From Neoechinorhynchus agilis (lineage: Eukaryota; Acanthocephala): a DNA stretch of 64,000 bases. The translations under genes and the position numbers were made by a program. Location of the stretch: NCBI GenBank assembly GCA_051530055.1, contig CM121343.1, positions 3,658,001 to 3,722,000 on the forward strand, in the 5' to 3' direction. The notes beneath the pieces were generated by a model that was not told where the DNA came from, did not search any database, and saw only the letters and a program-made list of their open reading frames with translations. Shown one piece after another: positions 11,767-24,750 of the stretch (positions are counted from its first letter, which is position 1; each line of letters opens with the position of its first letter).

Positions 11767-13633
11767 CTCGAATCAATACAAAGGAGCATTTACTACACGA
11801 ACCTGTATACGTTCAACTTATCCATGTCATCATAAAAGAGAGAGATTTATTCGACGTGTAAGGATGTGCCTGCATAATTAGTTGTTGGTAATTAGCTTTC
11901 ACTTCGTTTAGCTATAGAATTGCCATTTATAGTTATTCCTTTCAATGTCAATCCATGGATTGCTTCTGTCGGCCCAGGCAGCGAATGCAAAGTTTTAGTT
12001 CATCGATCGCCTCTAAAATGTACTACTATTAGATTTTTAAGTTTTACTGGCAAGCCGGTATTGTTTTTATCATCATTATATTTTAGTCAATCCCTTTGTT
12101 GTCCGGCTTATTTAGGCATAAAGCCAAACCAATTACATCAGAGAAGTGATATAACCACATAGTCTCTAATGCAAGGTTAAGAGTTTGTACATTTCTCCGG
12201 ATCCTCAGATACCTCCAGGAGGCGGGACTCATCAGTGAGTTTCCTCCCTTCAGCGGTATTTCGTCCCCTTTGGCTGTGCGTCATTGGTGGTAACGGATTC
12301 GGACCACTTGACCCCTAATCGGGATCACGGGCATTAGTCTTGATTTTTTTTGTATCTTTGTGCAAACGTTGCAGAGGGAAATCAATGTACACGTTAAATA
12401 TCTTTTATCTGGGGATTATCATCACCACAATTCCAAACTTATCATCCCGGGAAAGTTTCTATGTTCATTGTTGTGAGAGGGTCTTTATTGCTTTGTACAT
12501 TCTTTAATTTCGTGTCAATTAACATCAAAACTCATCCAGAAATTCCCGATTTTATAAAAAATCTGTCATTTAAATACGTAAAGTATTGAATCTTTGTGGG
12601 TGCTACAAAAAATGTAGAATTTTGAATTTATGGATTTTTCATGCTACTTACATCACATTAATCCGCACTGCACCAGGAAGGCATCATTTTTATTCTCAGA
12701 CGAAAAACGTATGATCTATGCAATGGAGGATTCGCTGTTCCCATTGTAATTGCGATCGGATTTCCAAGTAAAAAATATTCTATACAAAGTCACTGGAGAA
12801 ATCGATATTGTGGGTCTGTGGAGGTTGGATCTTCCTACATTAGTTAAGGTTTTTATTTACTGCTTAACTTAATTTGGAAAGTTTCTCAATTTCATAAAAG
12901 CGTTTTTTAAATCAAGACACCTAATGTAAATAATTGGAAGTTTTTGAAATATATTTTAGTTCATTGGCCGTGTTGAAACAGTAGATTGGGGAATAAGGCA
13001 GACTTTAAACTTAATCTAAGTACAGTGTGAATTTAATCATCCATCGACGTTGATGTGTACAAGACCGTGCCTCCGAAATATCGGACCTAATAAATTCCTT
13101 CAATTTTTCACCGTCATAAACAATTCAATCTTCACATATCCATTTTTGTCTAGGAGCTTAAAGGCGACTTCTTTGCGAGACGATGTTTAGTTATTTTTTA
13201 AAGAGATTAAGCAGGCACTTTCCATCAATAGTCCATAAACGCGAAACAATCGATCGTTCAGTTCGTTTTTATCGTCAGTGAAAACGTTTTTGCTTCTAAA
13301 TGTTCGCTCGAATTCCAATTCTTTAAAAGATCTATAAAATAGTTTTTACGGGTCTAGAATAAATGGACAATCGAGATTAAATCACGCTAACCGCTCGATT
13401 CTTGACATTTAACTTTTGGTTTTTACTCTCCTCTGTTATATCTCACCGCGAAATTCGGCGTCTCATAGCGGCATACTCACTGCTGTGTCCAAGTCATTCA
13501 TGAGTCAAACTGAACTTCACTCACCAAGTTGCCGTTTGAACTATATTTCGAGAGAGATGTTTACAAAAAATAAAAACGCATACAGCACTCTAAATTTTCC
13601 AAAGAACCAAAGTTCTCCATAGCTCCAGAAAGG
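11767..13633. other. intergenic, with dispersed repeats
   Basis: No gene is supported. Segment 12,195-12,330 is a GC-richer dispersed repeat (see the copy at 24,996-25,160) containing CCTCAGATACCT and ACTCATCAGTGAGTTT. Segment 13,060-13,120 is a diverged half-copy of the inverted-repeat element at 8.4 kb. Short open frames at 11,920 and 13,416 have no protein character. Confidence 0.5.
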
Positions 13634-14062
13634 ATGCCGTCATCTCCAAGTCGCAATGAAGCATTTCGCCGTGATGCACCTATTCAAGTGGCTGTCCATA
13701 CCTCGCCGCCGCAATATTATCAAGACCGAGAACATCGTCGAGGGAATCATCATAATCAACATAGAAGGCACTTGAGTGGATCCTTAGATAATTGTGTTTA
13801 TACAGCCGAATTCCAACAGAACAATAAGAATCAATCACCATCAACGCTCTATTGTTATGTTCGGCGGGTAGGAGGTGAGTTACCACCGGATGACGAATAC
13901 GATCCACAGTATGATAATTATTCTCCGCATAATAAAAGAAAAAGATCGGATCCATATTCTTCAACACAGACAAAGGTCTCAACGTGGAAGGGAAGATACC
14001 CTGGCAGTGGAACGTTAAGCATGGTCAAGCATAAAATTTCATCCACTTGTTCTATTATGTAA
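13634..14062 (+). CDS. orphan disordered protein ending in a CAAX box
   Basis: A 142-residue single open frame with a good start context (AAAGGATG). The protein is polar and low in hydrophobics, with His/Arg-rich, Gln/Asn-rich and acidic Tyr-rich (DDEYDPQYDNYSPH) stretches, so it is probably disordered. It ends KHKISSTCSIM. Cys-Ser-Ile-Met is a well-formed CAAX box; Met at X favours farnesyl transfer, and the basic residues before it suit membrane binding. No family is recognised. A donor-like GTGAGT near 13,874 means the model could be spliced. Coding status is plausible but unproven. Confidence 0.45.
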   Translation: MPSSPSRNEAFRRDAPIQVAVHTSPPQYYQDREHRRGNHHNQHRRHLSGSLDNCVYTAEFQQNNKNQSPSTLYCYVRRVGGELPPDDEYDPQYDNYSPHNKRKRSDPYSSTQTKVSTWKGRYPGSGTLSMVKHKISSTCSIM

Positions 14063-14483
14063 TTTGTTATTATAGTTTTATATCCAAATTTAACTCCTTA
14101 CACCGAAATATGATCAATAAATCGCAGTTAATTTTATATAGAAATGGAAAACATACCGTTAAGAACCCAGAGACAGTCGCCATGAGTTTATTTTTAATGA
14201 TAAAATTATAAAGTAGAATCGAGCGAAGTGGCTTCATCGATTCAACAATGCGACGTGATGAAAAAAAGAAAATGCATTTTATATGTTTAATCGTTCAATC
14301 GATAATCAAAAATTTCAAATCTACGAAGTGACGTGTTGGATAGTGGATTTGACTTTAAAGACGATTTAAATGTGAAAATACACGTAATTACGATGTGACA
14401 AACAGGAACAAATTCATATATCCAAATACTTATAGAACTTATGCTGAGAAGGTCTTGAGGTCTCTACAGCAATGCTATTTAGT
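14063..14483. other. AT-rich spacer
   Basis: No gene, repeat or RNA signal is seen between the CAAX-box frame and the 386-bp triplication. Confidence 0.4.
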
Positions 14484-15608
14484 ATGGAGCATTTGAGTTG
14501 ACCGCTTTTAATTTACACGAAAATATTGTGCTTATATCAAATTGTCTGAAGCTCAAAATCCTAAAGGGGCAAATCAAGAAAAGTATTTGGTCAATGTAAG
14601 ATGTGCTCCAGAACAAACAAAAACCACTCTACTAATTAAAATTGATCTAAAATGCTTTTTGTATAAAATTTAAATCGATTTTATTATAGACTGCTCATTC
14701 TGGGCTGGCCATCCACGACGTTTCTTAATACCATTAAAGGAGTTTATCCAGCTTTATTCTGCATTCGTCCAAAAAAGCTATCAAATGAAATTCGTCTCAT
14801 AAGAGGATAAAAAAATCGAAACAATTGCAATCAATCAGCGATCAGTTATGCATTCAAAAACAAAACGAGATGGAGCATTTGAGTTGGCCGCTTTTAATTT
14901 ACACGAAAATATTGTGCTTATATCAAATTGTCTGAAGCTCAAAATCCTAAAGGGGCAAATCAAGAAAAGTATTTGGTCAATGTAAGATGTGCTCCAGAAC
15001 AAACAAAAACCACTCTACTAATTAAAATTGATCTAAAATGCTTTTTGTATAAAATTTAAATCGATTTTATTATAGACTGCTCATTCTGGGCTGGCCATCT
15101 ACGACGTTTCTTAATACCATTAAAGGAGTTTATCCAGCTTTATTCTGCATTCGTCCAAAAAAGCTATCAAATGAAATTCGTCTCATAAGAGGATAAAAAA
15201 ATCGAAACAATTGCAATCAATCTGCGATCAGTTATGCATTCAAAAACAAAACGAGATGGAGCATTTGAGTTGGCCGCTTTTAATTTACACGAAAATATTG
15301 TGCTTATATCAAATTGTCTGAAGCTCAAAATCCTAAAGGGGCAAATCAAGAAAAGTATTTGGTCAATGTAAGATGTGCTCCAGAACAAACAAAAACCACT
15401 CTACTAATTAAAATTGATCTAAAATGCTTTTTGTATAAAATTTAAATCGATTTTATTATAGACTGCTCATTCTGGGCTGGCCATCTACGACGTTTCTTAA
15501 TACCATTAAAGGAGTTTATCCAGCTTTATTCTGCATTCGTCCAAAAAAGCTATCAAATGAAATTCGTCTCATAAGAGGATAAAAAATCGAAACAATTGCA
15601 ATCAATCA
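14484..15608 (+). repeat. 386-bp unit, three tandem copies
   Basis: Copies start at 14,484, 14,870 and 15,256 and are nearly identical. Each unit has a 37-codon open frame from the segment GGAGCATTTGAG, a GTAAGA donor, about 90 bases of AT-rich sequence ending in TTTATTATAG, and a second open stretch that rejoins in phase and ends in a stop. So each copy looks like an exon-intron-exon. The predicted peptide (with GWPSTTFLNTIKG) matches nothing known to me. Confidence 0.85.
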
Positions 15609-16074
15609 GCCCTCAATCAGAATTTAAACCGTTACGACGTTACGAAAAGCTGTGATTAATTTAGCGAAACTCATATTTTCTATACTTCTAATTTTTAATC
15701 TTGGCAAAACATCGCGGGTTATAATGTATCAAGCGGTGCATGAATTATTTATTGCTACCTCGAAATCCTCTCAATTTATCTACAAATGCCGTCTTTCATT
15801 TTAGAATTATTGTTTAGGTCTACACCCGTGGTAAATGGTTATTTATCAAAAAGACGTTTCGAACATCGTGGGATTCATCATCAGTTCTAAAATACAAGTG
15901 GATGAAATTACTCATCCGCAGACAGAGATGTCCGAGAAGTGCAGTAATGTGCAGTTGTATTACGTTATTGATCGACGACGAACGTTTGGGTTATATGAGT
16001 GTACATGCGATTAGCGGAGTTAGAATATAGACATCGTGTGTGTACAATCATCATTGCAAAAAAACCAATTTAAC
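15609..16074. other. intergenic with a short dispersed repeat
   Basis: Segment 15,803-15,902 recurs at 34,850-34,950 in the same orientation. On the minus strand it carries CTGATGA, a short possible stem, then GAAAC and GTC, in the order of a hammerhead ribozyme core. No protein gene is seen. Confidence 0.5.
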
Positions 16075-18146
16075 TCAGTTGCATTCAAATATTATACTTG
16101 GAATCTGTCCGCTTTTTATCGTTGTTTTGTTTTCATTTTCTTTAATATCGTTAAAAGTGAAACGGATCGGCCTATTGCGCCAGACAGATTGAGTCACGTC
16201 CACTACCTGCTGTCCGGCAGTGCCAAAATAAGAGTTACATCCTTTTATGTGAACGCTGATGGTATATTTTGTATGTTCTCGAATGGAAACCTTTTTTTTT
16301 CGAACATTATATAATAAATCTGCTTTGAAGATTCTTTAAATATAAGCGTTCTCCTTTCACTAAATAGTTTATGACCGTCATCATGGCGAAATAATTCCAC
16401 GCGTGCAGAAAGATTCTCTTAATAATCCATTACATTTCAGACAAAAAGAACCTTTCTGTACTTAAAATGATTTGCCACTGAACCCCTGCCTCAATGGGGC
16501 CGTACAATCCAATTCCAATGACATTAATGTTCATATTAACGCTGAAGCCGATTTGATTAAACGAACTTGTGCATGTCCAACCTTTTAAAACTTGTGAAAA
16601 TCTCTTAACCTCCTTCATGGAGCCATATGGTCCGGGATGTATCCACCCACATAGATCACAAAATGTTGTACATGCAAACGTTCCATTAAGATTTTGATTC
16701 CGTTTATCGGTATTAAGAATGCTTAGAGTACCATATTTGACCGAAGGCGAAGAATCGTTAGCCTTATTGGCATGACCGTTCTTTTCGTTCTCAATTAAAT
16801 AAATGAAAATATCCTTTACTAGATTAACGTCTAGAAGACCTGATTTAGCCGGAACTCTACAAAATTCATATAAGGACATCAATGTGTACCTTATCAGATT
16901 CAGAATGCAAGGCGATGAAGCTTTCTGACGTTGGTGAAGGTCGCTGAGTAATTGTGGACTTAGAGTATCTTTGTCGAAAAAATCGAGAACACTCACATCG
17001 CCAAGAACCAATCGGATGTCAATCGGTGAATCTTTATCTAATCCGTAAAGTGAACACTTGTTAGCAGCCCACTTTTGAACATACTCAAATAATTCAAATT
17101 CCGACACCGAACATAACTCTTGTCTTCGTACCACCATTTCGAGCATTTCTATACTAATATCAAGAAATTCACTACTTCCAAGAACTTCGGGAGCACGTAG
17201 ATCAATCATCAGCAAACATTCCGTTTCTAACTCATAAACGTCGTATAGCTTCGCATGGCGAAAAAGGCTAAATGAACGGATCATCTGCTTCATTGTCAAA
17301 GGATTCAAAATCCACGATATCAAGAAAGGGACGAAATACCTCGTTGAAGGGAGGAGGAGGAGGAAACTCATGGGAGGTACCCAAAAAATCCAACAGTACT
17401 TAAGCCACAGAACTTCTCTGGCGTCAAACGGAAATCAAACAAAAAAGAAGCTGCAAATTTTCGCAACCTATTTCCTTATAGATGATCAGTTCATATTTAA
17501 AAAGGTTTTCAGGCTTTAGACTTTCCTTCATCGATTGAATACAAGCGTCTTCCAGCTTTTGAACTTGATATTTCTTACTGCAATAGAGAAGTTCAGCCGA
17601 ATCGACATTAGAAAGACAAACGTCATCAGTGTAAATATATCTCAGGAATTCTCGAAAGCAATCCACTCCAATGTCCTCAATTCGTACTGTGGACGATGTA
17701 CCGCTGGATTCAGCGAGCTGCCCATAGAACATGACGTCAAAGACAGGAGAAACTAATGATAGAATCAATCGATGAGCCGAAAGAACATCGCTCTCATTGA
17801 ACACAAACAGAACATCCGCATGCCGCGAACTTAAATACAAATTTGCTATCCGAGAGTGGACGGCACTGTGTTGACCATCGGTCACCCCGACCTTTAACGG
17901 CGTTTTGAACGTCTCTTTAGAAGAGTTATCGGAACCAGCGGAATTCGACACGCATATCTCAAGCATATGGATTTTATTTTCAACAACAATGGACACTGGA
18001 CTCAAATGGATTGCTGGGTACATTGATGATGACACGGAAGAATCGTCGCTAGCACAACCTTCACTTTTGAACATTAAGTACGCAACAACAATTCGATTCG
18101 TTCCGGACGTGGATTTTCCTTTCGCTTCACTCATCAATATCGTCAC
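16075..18146 (-). CDS. BTB-BACK-PHR domain protein (BTBD1/2/3/6 type)
   Basis: Probable substrate adaptor of a Cullin-3 ubiquitin ligase. Exons on the minus strand: 18,146 to about 17,480, about 17,267 to 16,462, and 16,417 to 16,075. After a polar N-terminal 95 residues comes the BTB domain (LYLSSRHADVLFVF, SAHRLILSLVSPVFDVMFYG, RIEDIGVDCFREFLRYIYTD). BACK follows (FRHAKLYDVYELETECL, FELFEYVQKWA), then PHR, starting GFSVNMNINVIGIGLYGPI and ending GQIPSIIFECN. The last intron is 44 bases, GT-AG and in phase. The first join lies somewhere in 17,270-17,510 and was not resolved: exon 1 may run on through a BACK-like stretch. The family is sure; the exact paralogue is not. Confidence 0.85.
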
Positions 18147-18700
18147 ATTTCCGGGATATAAACTATTTTTTAACGAAGACTGAACATTATAATCCGATCT
18201 CCAGTTATTGGAGTCTATAACAAGAATCTTTATAACAGGGCCCCGAAATGAGACTCAACATTGCCGAACTAGATCTTTTTCAAGCCAGTATCCGTTTTCC
18301 ATGACTAGGTTTCTCTGCAGGAGAGGAATATTCTCCATCCCAGAAATGACTTTCCCCGTGGTAATCACGTATCGTGGATACCTTTATCAGCCATGCTTCT
18401 TCGCAGATATAATATCTTGTATGAATGTGTTACTGCATTGATTTTTTCAGCCGTTCGAAAACGGATACTTGGACGTGGGCTGTAATAAAGATAAAAATCT
18501 TTATTTCTGAGAACCTTCGCCGTCTTCCTGAAAACCATTCCTCAAGATTTTATCATGGCAACAACGCGCCCAAGTGTCCATTCTCGAAAACAAAAACGCT
18601 GCTTCCATATTGTTTCACACGACACGAGGACACCGCTCGCTTAATATCGAAATTGTAAATACTTGAGCACTTTACTCGTTCGCATTTCTTCACTGGGTTG
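18147..18700. other. upstream region of the BTB gene
   Basis: Plus-strand open frames at 18,208 and 18,425 have no recognisable motif. Probably the promoter/5' region of the minus-strand BTB gene. No firm sites are seen. Confidence 0.35.
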
Positions 18701-18704
18701 AGCG

Positions 18705-20690
18705 CTCTCATTCAATACTACGTAAGTGAGTTTTATTCTTTTTAACGGGAAACGAAATGAAAATCCTTCACATTTACTCATATTTTTATGTTCCTTGTAA
18801 AGATATAACCAGAACATTTTTAGTGGTCTCGTTCAATGCTACGTGAGTTTTATTCTTTTTAACGGGAAACGAAAGGAAAATCCTTCACATTTACTCATAT
18901 TTTTATGTTCCTTGTAAAGATATAACGAGAACATTTTAGTGGTCTCGTTCAATGCTACGTGAGTTTTATTCTTTTTAACGGGAAACGAAATGAAATTTCA
19001 CATTTACTCATATTTTTATGTTCCTTGTAAAGATATAACAGAACATTTTTAGTGGTCTTGTTCAATGCTACGTGAGTTTTATTCTTTTTAACGGGAAACG
19101 AAATGAAAATCCTTCATTTACTCATATTTTTATGTTCCTTGTAAAGATATAACGAGAACATTTTTAGTGGTCTTGTTCAATGCTACGTGAGTTTTATTCT
19201 TTTTAACGGGAAACGAAATGAAAATCCTTCACATTTACTCATATTTTTATGTTCCTTGTAAAGATATAACGAGAACATTTTTAGTGGTCTTGTTCAATGC
19301 TACGTGAGTTTTATTCTTTTTAACGGGAAACGAAAGGAAAATCCTTCACATTTACTCATATTTTTATGTTCCTTGTAAAGATATAACGAGAACATTTTTA
19401 GTGGTCTCGTTCAATGCTACGTGAGTTTTATTCTTTTTAACGGGAAACGAAAGGAAAATCCTTCACATTTACTCATATTTTTATGTTCCTTGTAAAGATA
19501 TAACGAGAACATTTTTAGTGGTCTTGTTCAATGCTACGTGAGTTTTATTCTTTTTAACGGGAAACGAAAGGAAAATCCTTCACATTTACTCATATTTTTA
19601 TGTTCCTTGTAAAGATATAACCAGAACATTTTTAGTGGTCTTGTTCAATGCTACGTGAGTTTTATTCTTTTTAACGGGAAACGAAATGAAAATCCTTCAC
19701 ATTTACTCATATTTTTATGTTCCTTGTAAAGATATAACCAGAACATTTTTAGTGGTCTCGTTCAATGCTACGTGAGTTTTATTCTTTTTAACGGGAAACG
19801 AAAGGAAAATCCTTCACATTTACTCATATTTTTATGTTCCTTGTAAAGATATAACGAGAACATTTTTAGTGGTCTTGTTCAATGCTACGTGAGTTTTATT
19901 CTTTTTAATGGGAAACGAAATGAAAATCCTTCACATTTGCTCATATTTTTATGTTCCTTGTAAAGATATAACGAGAATATTTTTAGTGGTCTTGTTCAAT
20001 GCTACGTGAGTTTTATTCTTTTTAACGGGAAACGAAATGAAAATCCTTCACATTTACTCATATTTTTATGTTCCTTGTAAAGATATAACCAGAACATTTT
20101 TAGTGGTCTTGTTCAATGCTACGTGAGTTTTATTCTTTTTAACGGGAAACGAAATGAAAATCCTTCACATTTACTCATATTTTTATGTTCCTTGTAAAGA
20201 TATAACGAGAACATTTTTAGTGGTCTTGTTCAATGCTACGTGAGTTTTATTCTTTTTAACGGGAAACGAAATGAAAATCCTTCACATTTACTCATATTTT
20301 TATGTTCCTTGTAAAGATATAACGAGAACATTTTTAGTGGTCTTGTTCAATGCTACGTGAGTTTTATTCTTTTTAACGGGAAACGAAATGAAAATCCTTC
20401 ACATTTACTCATATTTTTATGTTCCTTGTAAAGATATAACGAGAACATTTTTAGTGGTCTCGTTCAATGCTACGTGAGTTTTATTCTTTTTAACGGGAAA
20501 CGAAAGGAAAATCCTTCACATTTACTCATATTTTTATGTTCCTTGTAAAGATATAACAAGAACATTTTTAGTGGTCTCGTTCAATGCTACGTGAGTTTTA
20601 TTCTTTTTAATGGGAAGCGAAATGAAAATCCTTCACATTTGCTCATATTTTTGTGTTCCTTGTAAAGATATAACGAGGGCGTTTTAAGTA
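18705..20690. repeat. tandem array, about 118-bp unit, about 17 copies
   Basis: The unit runs from TTCAATGCTACGTGAG through TTTTTAACGGGAAACGAAA to AACATTTTTAGTGGTC. Periods are 115-119 bases because of small indels. The first and last units are the most diverged, as expected for an array homogenised in its middle. It fills the space between the divergent BTB and DUF389 genes. Confidence 0.95.
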
Positions 20691-20970
20691 AAACTGCAGA
20701 ATTTTTGTTGTTTTCTACTGCCTTCCTCGCATTTTTGACTTTAAGGAGCAACCATTTAGAAATAATTCAATTAGGTCGAATCGAAATTTTCTTTAAGATC
20801 AACGTCTTTTTTAAAAAGCTTGTCGGATGTATTTGACTCCGGTACTGCTGCACCTTTAATGTTGAATATATTTGTTCCTTTGATAAGCTTCGAATGCAAT
20901 GCTTAGTTGACACGTACAAAAGTCTCTTATAATCGCTGTGTGTAGAGCTTGCATTGTAGACATTGCTGGG

Positions 20971-23900
20971 ATGGCTCAGCGAGTGCTTGTCATAATAAGG
21001 ATTCCTACAGAGGAAACTACATTCGAGGGCAGTGAACTCGTTTCTACTCTTGCATCGACCATTGCAACCGAAACTCCCGTCGAGCCGCTCTTTGATTTCC
21101 CTCCTGGGGCCGGATTAGTAACCGACTTGGACGGGCGAACGCGATCTAAACCCGATCCGAGCAGCAAAAAAGAGGCGAGCATCGAAATGGCAGAACTCAC
21201 CTTCAAATCCCCACTCGCAATGGTAAGTCAATATTCTCTCAAGTGACTCACTTAATTCCGCTTACTGATCTAAAGAGAGTAAACATTCTGCTATCAAAAA
21301 TGGGTATTACATGGTCATGTTGGATAACGAGTTCCTGTCAACGATTTTACGAAATCCACTTTGTATACGAAGGCGGATTTAAATGTGAGCGCCTTGTACA
21401 CGAGTTGGACTCATTGGGGGTTGGTCCAACGCCAGGAACTTCGATAACGTTTGTATACCTGGTCACCCACATTAAAGTTTCCCATAGATGGGTTTTTATA
21501 GTTGCATTCCAATATCGATCCATTCATCACCACGAGTTACGAGGCCGACCTCCGTTGATATGCAAATCCGTAAGCATCCACATAAAACCACTGGTGGCCA
21601 ACCAGAAGCCAGGGCGTCAGTGAACCACCCACCGAAGGAAGTGGTTCCTATTTCAGGGCCAAATCGTGCCACTGGCATACCCGGAGTGAATGCTGGAATT
21701 TGTGAGTTGTAACGATTATTTTAAACAAACGCAATTAATCGCTATTTAGTGACCCCTAAGCAATCACAGCGTCCGCCATTTTCGGAAGTGCAAGGGAGTG
21801 TAACGCACCGTCCTGCGGGACATACGAGTATCTCTATCGAAACACTTGAAGCCAAGGATTCAGATTCGATCAGCCCATCGGATCCATGCGACAGTCTTAT
21901 TAAAGAGAAGCGATACGAATGGCCAAGTGACTACGAACACAAACTGTCGACCGTAACCCATGTTCAGTTCGATGCGCTACCTCCTGCAAAACGATCGAAA
22001 ATCAAACAATTCATGAAGACAATTAAAAGTCGGCTTACGGTACAAGAGGTAAGAATTCGCCTTAAGAATATGCTCATACAACACTTGTTTGATATTCTGA
22101 TCTAAGTACAAAGTTGGCATAAAACTAAGGATTAAGGTTTGGAACTAATAGATGTCCGAAATGCTAATCGCCGTACAAAATACCTGGGTCTGATATACCA
22201 AATCGCAATTATTTAGACCTTCTGATGAACATAATTTGCTTTAAGACTCTTATTTTTCTGCTGGAAGGTACTCACCCGCGATTCGAGTGGATGAATTCTT
22301 TATTTTCGTATTGAAAGAAAGTGATCGCGCCTCTAGCACCGTCCTTGGACTTCGGGAAATGTATGTTTTATTTACGAAAGGAAAAATCATAACTGATTTA
22401 TTATAGAACTAAATGCCTTATTGAACTGATACCCATTTTTATAAAATTCGCTACTTTGCACTACTTTGTTTCGGATGTCACCAAATGACAATAAATTAAA
22501 ATTTAATATCTACAAAAATGCCTACAAGTAGAACCGGTGAACTCATAATATATATCACATATACTTTATAAAAATTTATTATTTACTTTTACGCGTGAAA
22601 AAAAAATTAATTTTTGAAATCGTAACTAAAAACGACTTTTCAGCTTCGTGAGATTTTCCTATGATTTAAAATTTGACACCACTGGTCGGATGATTTTTGT
22701 CTGAACCATTTATAATCTAACTCGTGATTGCTTGATTTTAGGTTTTGAGTGTGATAACAGAATCGACAAAAATAACTTTCGATTATGTATGCCTTTGCAT
22801 TTTGGCGAGGTAAATAACGTTTGTAATTCTTTATCGCTTATTTCCTATTCTAAGCATATTATCTGCGATTGGTTTGATGATCAACAGTTCGGTTGTAATA
22901 GTAGCCAGTATGCTCATATCACCTTTAATGGTAACCAAACCTTCCTCACGCGTTTGAACTTCTGATTATTTAATGAAACATTAAAAAGGGGCCGATATTG
23001 GCAATCGTGTTTGCGATTGTTATCCATGATGTCCGTTTACTTAGAAGAGGAATAAGGGCAGAACTCTGGGGAGCTGCTATATGTTTAATAATCGGTAAAT
23101 TTCTACGCTATGTGTGTTTTTGTTCAAAAATAATCATAGGTTCCGTCATTGGATCGATCGATGCTCTTCTTCGTGTTAGACATGAAATGCCAGTTGGATA
23201 TCCAACGGGAGAAATGTGTAGCCGGTGAGTTTTTATCCGTACTTTAATTACCTTGATCTGATTGTTGTATTATATCGATTACAGTGGCCAATATATGGGT
23301 CTAGTTTCCGGAATATTCATTGCACTTCCCAGTGGAGCAGGTGTTGCCATTTCAGTCCTCGGTGGCAACGTTGGATCATTAGTTGGAGTTGCCATCTCGG
23401 CATCCTTGCTGCCACCAGCAGTGAATTGCGTATGAGTAAAACCAAAACTCGTTTATACCCTCGTTTTCTTTGTTTAATAGGGTGTCCTTTATGGATACGC
23501 GAGTGTTGTTGCTATTGTATTTAAAAATGTTGGTATTAAGGCTAACATGGTATGAAAATTTACACTATAATGATTTTGATAAGCGCCATACATTTATTCG
23601 CTTGGCAGACTTCTGAAGATTGTTGTTTACTCACACAAGCCAAATTGAACGAAACCGTCGGCCCTCTTGGATTAGCAGCATTAGCTGCAGAAGCCGGAAC
23701 TGTCAGTCTTCTTCTGACTTTACTTAATGTCGTATGCATCATCTACATGGGATTTATCGTTCTTAAGGTAAGTAATCAATGGTATCATCATCCGTTTTGC
23801 CAAAAAAAGCAGCAAAATAATGGAAGGCACAAGTAGTTCTCTGAAGCACTCCTTAGATAAAACTTTACATTTTTTCTTCTTCCCTAAATTTCGAACACAA

Positions 23901-24750
23901 TTTCAAAAAATTCTAATTTCAGATCGTGTTTACTTTATTTTTTGTTTGAATAATAGCTTTTCGTTTTTTAGCCTAAAATAGTCTATTGTGCACTTGTTCT
24001 AATTCGATCTTTTTTTCAGTTAAACCGCGAAAGCAGTTGTAATCGAATTTCAATTCGAGTAGAAGCCGAAACCATTTAAAATTTTCGATTGTAGCCAAAC
24101 ACGCTTGCGTGCGCTTTTAATCAACAATGGCCTAATATTTTGACCACTCCGATGGATTTTCTCTCGATATGATGGCCTAATAAATATTCCTTTTAAGATA
24201 AAACAAGTTGCCCCCATCAGCACATTTACTGATACATTTTGGAAGGAAGATGTTAAGGTAAATTGCGCCTGAATTTTTCTAAAATCATCTAATGAATTTT
24301 AAAAGACTGCAAAAGAGTACTACAAAACGATTGAACGTGAAGATGCTGTACAAATGAGGAACCAATATCTTACTTACTTGGTATGCAGATTTCATAAATC
24401 AAAAATTGAACGTAAAGTTTTTCCACTTACAGAGGGAAATGATAAGTGAACCTGAAGGGTCTGATCCAAATATTGAAGATAATGGTGTCATGTATATTCC
24501 CGATGATCTCAATGATTTAAGTAAAAATATAAACACTATAAGCAAAAACGTTTTTCGATATGGACCACATAAGAAATCAATAGTGGAGGAAGTGTTGCCC
24601 GATTTCGATGCAGAACCAACGCATGAACATCGTCGAACCAGCAGCATAAGACTTGTGAAATTTAGCGACGAAATAGACGGGCGAACTAAGTCGATTGGTG
24701 ATAGGTTCCAAGTAGTGCCTGTACCGGATTTTAAAGTCAAAGAACCTTAA
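20971..24750 (+). CDS. DUF389-family multipass membrane protein
   Basis: Fourteen exons joining in phase to 700 residues: 20971-21222, 21276-21452, 21488-21701, 21750-22048, 22742-22809, 22855-22930, 22989-23094, 23140-23224, 23285-23429, 23481-23549, 23609-23767, 24198-24257, 24306-24380, 24433-24750. A soluble N-terminal part has GGFKCERLVHELDSLGVG, as in the family's N-terminus, followed by a Pro-rich linker. The DUF389 core has six or more membrane helices with VVIVASMLISPLMGPILA, then GLVSGIFIALPSGAGVAISV and ISASLLPPAVNCG. The C-terminus is soluble and charged. DUF389 proteins are known mostly from bacteria and scattered eukaryotes and their function is unknown. All introns are GT-AG; most are 35-60 bases, two are 693 and 430. 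An acceptor-like ATTGTAG lies 11 bases before the ATG. Confidence 0.88.
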
